NCBI GenBank assembly: GCA_038501625.1
Contig: JAZAYU010001061.1
Coordinates: 1 to 64,000, forward strand
DNA from: Corbicula japonica
Lineage: Eukaryota > Mollusca > Bivalvia > Venerida > Cyrenidae
Length of the DNA: 64,000 nucleotides
Reading direction: 5' to 3'
Part shown: positions 57,651 through 64,000 of the stretch, one piece after another
Numbering within the stretch: the first letter of the stretch is position 1
Layout: each line of letters starts with the position of its first letter
Notes under the pieces: model-generated
Seen by the model: only the letters and a program-made list of their open reading frames with translations
The model's database searches: none
What the model was told of the DNA's origin: nothing
Translations under genes and position numbers: made by a program

Positions 57651-57939
57651 CGGGTCGCCGACGGCGACGCCAACGCCGACGCCCAAGTGAGTACAATAGC
57701 TTGACATATTCTACGAATAGTCGAGCTAAAAAACGGCAATAAAGCAGGCAATCAGTTAATCAATCAACAATCCATTTCATGATATGATCCAAGTATATAA
57801 GTCTATACATTACAATGTGTATATAAATTGGAAACAAAATAGCACATACCTTTTCGTCGTTTAACTGGTCGCCATCTTGCGGACTACCACAGGGTACCCA
57901 CTATTTGGTACAGGGCAGCTGTTACATGACAGTGGTCTA

Positions 57940-58500
57940 TAAAATATAAACAAATAAAGGAAGACAAACTCCAATATTTCACTACGCGTTTCGAGTTTAT
58001 TTGACTCTTCTTCAGGTGAATGTTATTGTATCAACATCTCTTACAAACAATGTCTTATTTTGGCGTAAAAAATGATGTAATTTTATATACTAAACAAACG
58101 TCACCATTTGGCGTAAAAAAGACGTCACATAGCAATATAAACGACGTCAACTTTGGCGCAAAAAGAAGTTGCACATTATTTGGCACAAGCAATAATAAAA
58201 AAATTAAAATAAAGGAAACATATATAAAATCACAGGATTCCTTTTGCCAAAAATAATATAATGTTGATAAAAGTAGGAAATACATTAAATTTGTGTAATA
58301 AGTACAGGATCTTATAGATTCAACAAACTGGTAGAAAAAAAATGCATACAAAGCACAATGTACAATGGATTCCAGTAACAACTGTACATAAATAATTTTT
58401 ATAAAATGTAAGGCAGATAATAAATTCATAATTTCATCTATATTGTTAATAATTGTAGAGACTTAATAAAGGGAAATTAAAGGGAACTTGACAGTGGTCT
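57940..58500 (-). repeat. Penelope-like terminal fragment with hammerhead-like core
   Basis: On the minus strand the segment 57981-58016 reads CTGAAGA...GAGT...ACTC GAAAC GCG. It is followed (58040-58180, plus sense) by repeats of 'ttggcgtaaaaaatgatgta' and 'acgtca'. The CTGANGA/GAAA arrangement is shared with hammerhead ribozyme motifs known in Penelope-like elements. A short unpaired A next to stem II weakens the fit. Confidence 0.35.
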
Positions 58501-58976
58501 CTAACCCTTACAATGTATATGAAGCATTTTGTAAAAGTCATTAGAAAGTATCAAAAGGTATGTTGATTCTCTTAGGAAAAATAATCTACAGATGTTTTGT
58601 TATAACATATGCATTATGAATAGATTTAAGTAAACAAAGAAATATAGTTGCTGTATGTTATAAGTATTTTTAAGGGATATAAATTAAACATTATCATAAC
58701 ATTAACAAAAGGAAATAAAATAATGTACTGTCATGAATTATTTAGCAGAAATTTGGCCAGGGTAATCAGGTTCGGAGTATTAATTAAAGTCATTATGTAA
58801 AAAAATTAACTTCTCCAGTTATTGCAAACATAACTAATTTGTTTGCTTGTATGTCCTTTGTTCTTTGTAGTTTTTTCAGAATTTTCTTGAGAGAGTTGCA
58901 GCCTTTTTGGTAACCCACCTGTCTTGTGTCTGTGGCGGGATGGACCACGAAAAAGGGCACTGTGTTATTACATAAA

Positions 58977-61900
58977 TGAGTGAACAAATAACTATTGCCT
59001 CCTTAAATGTGCAAGGTTTAGGTGACAAACATAAAAGAAAAGATGTTCTAAATTATTTGAAAGTCAAAAAGTATATTTTCTCCAAGATACCCATTTTATA
59101 GATCACGAAATCAAACTTATTTATAGTCAGAGGGGATACGAGCGTTTTTTTTAATAATTTTAATAGCCAGTTAAGAGGTGTAGCCATTTTAATAAATAAT
59201 AATTTTGATTTAGTTGATTGTTGGAGAGAATTACATTTAGAAGAAACAAAATGTTCTTGGTTTAAAAGTAATCCTGTTAAAAAGGCTAGGCTTGACTTTT
59301 TTAGTATCGAGCAATTTGTTCACAGATACGGAAAAAGCCACTATATTACCTGGCTACAGAACTGATCACTCATTGATAACTTTACATTTAGACTTTAAGT
59401 TAGTAAAATTTCAAAAAGGCAGATCCTACTGGAAATTTAATAATTCTCTTTAAAAAGATTTTGAATATGTTTCACAAATTTAACAATTAATTAGACAAGT
59501 AAGGAATCAATATACAAGTAACACCATTGACTTAAATATGAATTTACAGAATATACCTGATAGTGATATTGTACTTACTATAAATGTTAAATTATTCTTT
59601 GAAACACGTCAAATGGAAATAAGGGGGAAATCAATAGCTGATGCTCCATTTAAGAAAAAACAGGAAAATTTACAAGAAAATAGGTTAGTTAAAGAAATTG
59701 AAAGTAGTCACTTAAATAACAGCATGATTGAAGATAAGAAGAAAGAATTATTTGAGATAAGGAAAAAAGACATTAGAAGGCTCCATGATAAGATCAAGAG
59801 CAAAATGGGTTTTAGAAGGCGAAAAACCCACCAGATACTTCTGTAACCTTGAAAATAGACATTTTGTATCAAAGTTAATGAATTTCTTTTATCAAGTCAG
59901 GAGGCTATTCATCAGAAAATGACAAAGTCTTATTAGAAGGTAAATTAACATATAATGAAATGCTAAATAGTTTTTAAAAAATGTCAAATCGCTCTTCTCC
60001 TGGTATGACTGGTTCACAGCAGCATTCTATAAAGTATTTTGGAAAGATGTTGGTTATTTCTTAGTGAGGTCAGTAAATCATGCTTATGACACGGATGAAT
60101 TATCAATTTCTCAAAAGCAAGGAATCATAACCTGTATACCTAAAGGAGACAAAGATAAATTACAATTAAAGAACTGGAGACCGATATCTTTATTAAATAT
60201 ATCATATAAAACACCATCTGCAAGTATCGCAAATCGAATAAAACAATTCTTAGATAAAATTATACTTGAAGATCAGACATGTTTTTTGCCAAAAAGATTT
60301 TTAGGAGAGAACATTAGACTTATATATGATATAATGTTTCATACAGAACATGAAAATATACCAGACATGATACTTCTTATTGATTTTTCCACCGCTTTCG
60401 ATTCCATCTCTTGGAATTTTATGAATAAAGTATTGAATTTTTTCAATTTTGTGGAAGATATAATAAAATGGGGGTTAATCTGTTTTACACAAATATTCAA
60501 TCTTCTTTAACTTTTAATTGTCATCTTTCTGATTGGTTCTATATACGTAGGGGTTGTAGACAAGGGGACCCTCTTTCTCCTTATCTGTTCATTATTTGCG
60601 CAGAAATCCTTGCACTTTTAATTGAAAACAATAAGAATATAAAAGATATTAAAGTAAGACAACAAGAATTTTTAATATCTCAGTATGCGGATGATACCAC
60701 ATTGCTTCTTGATGGTTCAGCAAAGTCTCTTAGTAATGCAATACAAACATTAAAATTGTATTCTAATATTTTTCTTGCTTTTAAATGCAAATGTGGACAA
60801 AACAAGGGCAGTCTGGATAGGTTCTATGAAACACAGTAACTTGGTCATATGACCCGAGTTAGGAATTAAATGGGAAAATGAGAAATTAAAACTGCTAGGG
60901 GTGACTTTACAGTGGATTTAAATAATATTGTGTCGGTAAATTATAACTCTAAGGTCGAAGAAATTAAATAGCTAATTAACATTTGGTCTAAAAGACTTCT
61001 TACCCCGATTGGTAAAAATATAGTGATAAAATCTTTGGCGTTATCAATATTAAATCATTTAATAATTGGATTACCAAATCCACCAAAAGAAGTGATAGAG
61101 AATATTCAAAATTTGTTTTATAAATTTATATGGAATAATGGTCTTGACAAAGTAAAGAGAACTATAATGACACAAGATTATGAAAATGGTGATCTAAGAG
61201 TTGTACATCTTGAACGTTTTATCAACGCTCTAAAAATGACTTGGATTAGACGATTCTTACAAAAGAATTCTAAATATTTTGAACTTGTTCAAGAGATTTG
61301 TCCTTTCATTTCAACCTTTACATATTATGGTGCTGATTTTGTTTATCAAAGAATTGAAGATATTCACAATAACTTTTGGAGCGATATTTGGAAAGCCTAC
61401 CTTTCTATTTCAAGTACAAAAACTGTTACCACTTGGAAAGAATTCTTATCATTGCCTGTCTGGCACAATCCAAGGTTCAAAATTGGTAGAAAATCATTTT
61501 GTGACCATAATAATATTCATAAGGGCATTTATTTTGTGAATGACTTTGTTAACAATAGTGGCAGATTCTATTCATTTGAAGAATTAAAGGCATTATATTC
61601 AGTGACTACCAATTTTCTTCAATATAATAATATTATACACACTATAAGAGCATATCGAGATTCACTTCGATTTCAACATTTGGCATTTTAAGAAATAAAA
61701 CATGCAGCCGTTAATAATAAACTTAATAAAACAAGGAGGGAAAGGATGCAGATTAATTTACGATATTCTGATTTATAGCAACACAAAACCTAGTTCACAA
61801 AACAGATGGGAACGCGATTAAATAAATGAAAATTATAGAATGGAAAAACATTTCTAAGATTCCATTTAAAACTACAATGGACACAAAACTGCAGTGGTTT

Positions 61901-62280
61901 CAATTTAGAATTAACCACAGGATTTTGGGAACAAAAAGTCTGTTAGCCAAAATGGGACTTGCAGAAAACAACTTGTGCTCCTTTTGTAACCTAATACCAG
62001 ACACATTGTTACACCTCTTTTGGGAATGCAATATTGTATCAATTTTTGGCAGAATATTTGGAGTTGGGTTAAAAGGGAATGTAATTTACAAACGCTTAAC
62101 TTAACAAAATCAGAAACTATCTTTGGAAGTAAAACCATCCAGACTGTCCTTAACAAAATACTTCTTATTGCTAAACTCTATATATACCAATGCAAAATGA
62201 AATATACTGAACATAATGTTGAGGTCATTAAAAACCAAGTAAGATTTTTGTTTGAAACAGAAAAGACTGTAGCTTATTAA
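58977..62280 (+). pseudogene. LINE (L1/Tx1-like) ORF2: endonuclease and reverse transcriptase, decayed
   Basis: The ATG at 58977 starts SEQITIASLNVQGLGDKHKR, the N-terminus of an APE-type endonuclease. PGYRTDHSLITLHLDF (about 59345-59395) carries its C-terminal D-H motif. The RT appears at 60064-60510 (CIPKGDKDKLQLKNWRPISL; ILLIDFSTAFDSISW) and 60468-60839 (RRGCRQGDPLSPYLF; ISQYADDTTLLLDGS), so the catalytic D and YADD box are present. The thumb region is 61023-61691. A Cys-His zinc-binding C-terminus (61826-62104: LCSFCNLIPDTLLHLFWEC) follows. At least six frameshifts or stops break it. Length (about 1,100 codons) is near full for ORF2; there is no ORF1 upstream. Confidence 0.85.
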
Positions 62281-62349
62281 TCTTTCACTTTGGAAAAAAT
62301 GGAAAAATATTGGGGTCCTTTCAAAGCCTTGGTACAGACACAAGACAGG

Positions 62350-63120
62350 TAAGTGAGACTTATTTCTCCGGCTATAGCAACATACTATCTCTCTCCCTTT
62401 TCTTTCTTCTAATGGTGCTTTTTATTTCTATGTTATCTTTATTCCAAAAACAAATAAACCACTCAATTTGTTTTATTCATATAAAGTTAGCATTGAAGAC
62501 CAGCCACCAGCTGCCCTTTTCTCTTTGAAAGTGCTTTTCCTTTTTTTCTTTAAATTTTACAAAAGCCTTTATAAGTAAAGCAACAATATGACCCGCTAGT
62601 GACATCTAGCTATTATTTAATGAATTTTCAGAATTCAGAATATCATAAATGCTACGTTTAAAATCAAAAGATTTATAATAGGAAATGGGAAAATTAAAAT
62701 GCTTAAGATATTATTGAGTTATTTGCTATTATAATGCAATTATAGAAAGTTTAATTGTAAGTACTAGTTTATAAAAATATTTGGCAAAAATATCATCAAT
62801 AATCTAGACTTGAAAAATGTAATGAGCAAATGTAGAAGGCACAACAGAATGAAAAAGTGGATTGAAGGACAATTAATAGACTTTTTGTGTTTCATTTTTG
62901 CCAATTCCACCTTAACATATTATCTGTACCACTATATAAATATATGTTCACTGTACACTTTTGTTATGTTGAGACATGTGATTTGGACATTAAACATTAG
63001 CATATATTTTGTATTTTGTCATTTGTATGCTTTTAAATTACTGGAAATAAAAGTTACAAAAAAGGTTTCTTCAAACAATGTACCTCTCAGCATCTTGACA
63101 TCAAGCTAAAAAGTAAATAA
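62350..63120. other. AT-rich sequence downstream of the LINE
   Basis: No exon, TIR or repeat unit recognised. Confidence 0.4.
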
Positions 63121-63129
63121 ATACTCATA

Positions 63130-64000
63130 AAATACAATACTAAACAAATACAGAACACAATAACGAGGAACCACATAACGGCAACGGGGGCCGTATATCC
63201 AACACATACAATACAAGTGGTACAGGGGCCACGTCTTCAACACAAAGCAACAAAAACAGCACACTTGGCACCGGGGGCCAGAAAACAAACGGAACAACAG
63301 ACTGTGTATAAACTCACTACATAAAAACATAACGTCATACAAGATTGTAAGTGCCGACCAGAAAACGGCGGAAAGGGTCGATAAACAAGCAAATGTACAA
63401 TTGTAACAATGAACCACACAACAAACGGTACCGGGGTTCGTGTATTTGACACACAACACATACTACTCATTTGGCAACGGGGGCTTCAGAACAACGGCAC
63501 AGGGGGCCGTGTATCAAAATCATAATACATACGTCTCATTTGGCACCGGGGGCCACACAACAACGGCACCAGAGCCGTGTATCAAACAAATAACACACTC
63601 TTTTCATTTGCCACCGGGGGCCACACAACAACGTCACGGGGGGGGGGGGGGGCGTGTTTCAAACACATACAATACAAGTGCCACAGGGGGGGGGGGGGCA
63701 CGTTTTCAACACGAGCAACAAAAACAGCACACTTGGCACCGGGAATCAGGCAACAACGGCACAATATGTTATGTCTTGACTGAACACATTCAAACAAAAC
63801 ATCACACATGGTTGTCACTACCGACCAGGCGACGGCACCTGGGGCCGCTAACAAGTAAATATACAACAATAATAACAACGAACCACACAACAACGGCACC
63901 GGGGTCGTGTATTAAACACACAACACAAAATATACATTTGGCACCGGAGGCCACACAACAACGGCACCGGGGGCCGTGTATCAAAATCAAACACATACAA
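63130..64000. repeat. GGCACCGGGGGCC minisatellite with poly-G runs, right edge
   Basis: Diverged units of about 60-80 bp with 'ggcaccgggggccacacaac' 'aacggcaccgggggccgtgt' 'atcaaacacatacaatacaa'. Poly-G tracts occur at 63637-63652 and 63686-63698. The array runs off the window. Minus-strand Cys/Val-rich ORFs reflect the repeat. Confidence 0.85.

Larger units (their letters stand above)
52862..57733. mobile_element. Composite insertion bounded by GCTCGACTATTCG inverted ends
   Basis: GCTCGACTATTCG lies at about 52865-52877 and its inverse near 57712-57726. Between them are three tandem large units, a pentamer block and a 176-bp array. It replaces about 100 bp of the right foldback arm, so it entered after the foldback formed. 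Confidence 0.65.
50723..57935. mobile_element. Nested foldback structure with long inverted arms
   Basis: Outer arms: 50723-50923 pairs with 57735-57935 (201 bp each). Inner arms: 51022-51503 pairs with about 52348-52831 (about 482 bp each). The core contains a further inverted pair, 51501-51562 with 51757-51819. The right arm is split by an insertion (52862-57733). Arms are roughly 85-90% identical by eye. Each outer arm contains a mirrored AAGATGGCGACC start. No transposase is recognised. Confidence 0.85.

Noticed and set aside
63106..64000. Cys-rich minus-strand proteins
   Set aside because: The frames follow the GGCACCGGGGGCC minisatellite and change with every indel.

Overview
This is eukaryotic, intron- and repeat-dominated DNA. 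It is AT-rich, has canonical GT-AG splice sites, very long introns, tRNA-derived SINEs, LINE, Penelope-like and DNA-transposon remains, and many minisatellites. The repeat vocabulary (the 145-bp 'gaccttgacctttgacc' array ending in a GACC run, the 'acagtgtagatcctgatcagact' dispersed repeat, the 'gtccagccctgc'-ended element) together with an ErbB receptor with an elongated Cys-rich ectodomain suggests a mollusc, most likely a bivalve. The species cannot be named from sequence alone.

Backbone gene: eight minus-strand exons of an EGFR/ErbB-family receptor tyrosine kinase lie at 46277-46479, 32102-32307, 13477-13634, 12580-12745, 11140-11403, 6313-6446, 3222-3387 and 405-518. All seven splice phases match, giving one 470-codon reading frame. 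It runs from the end of the second receptor-L domain, through a long furin-like Cys-rich region and the transmembrane segment, to the glycine-rich ATP loop of the kinase. The 5' exons lie right of the window, or in the right part unseen by me. The rest of the kinase lies left of the window.

Everything else sits in the introns of this gene or upstream of its leftmost visible ectodomain exon. By region: 0.5-6 kb has degenerate tandem repeats, a hairpin element and a 145-bp array. 7.2-10.9 kb is a 25-bp minisatellite whose unit matches the core of a dispersed repeat present elsewhere in the window. 15.7-19.3 kb holds a possible small, unrecognised four-exon gene on the same strand, plus several MITE-like elements. 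20.3-29.3 kb is a huge 47-bp satellite-like array invaded by a Penelope-like element. 29.3-35 kb has a 33-bp minisatellite and several near-perfect palindromes.

On the plus strand, 36.7-43.2 kb is a decayed multi-exon gene joining a Mutator-like transposase to a DEDDh 3'-5' exonuclease. 45-46 kb is a cluster of ACGTT motifs. 47.7-48.8 kb is a LINE ORF1 without its ORF2. 49.6-50.3 kb is a Tc1/mariner-type element with 55-bp terminal inverted repeats and a transposase first-exon remnant. 50.7-57.9 kb is a nested foldback structure whose arms carry mirrored 'AAGATGGCGACC' start sites; one arm is interrupted by an insertion carrying triplicated G/T-rich repeats. 59-62.3 kb is a decayed LINE ORF2. 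The right edge is another minisatellite.

The strongest candidates for something new are the transposase-exonuclease gene, the foldback structure, the recurring palindromes with short GC-rich loops, and the unrecognised nested gene. All are read by eye; no search or folding was run.
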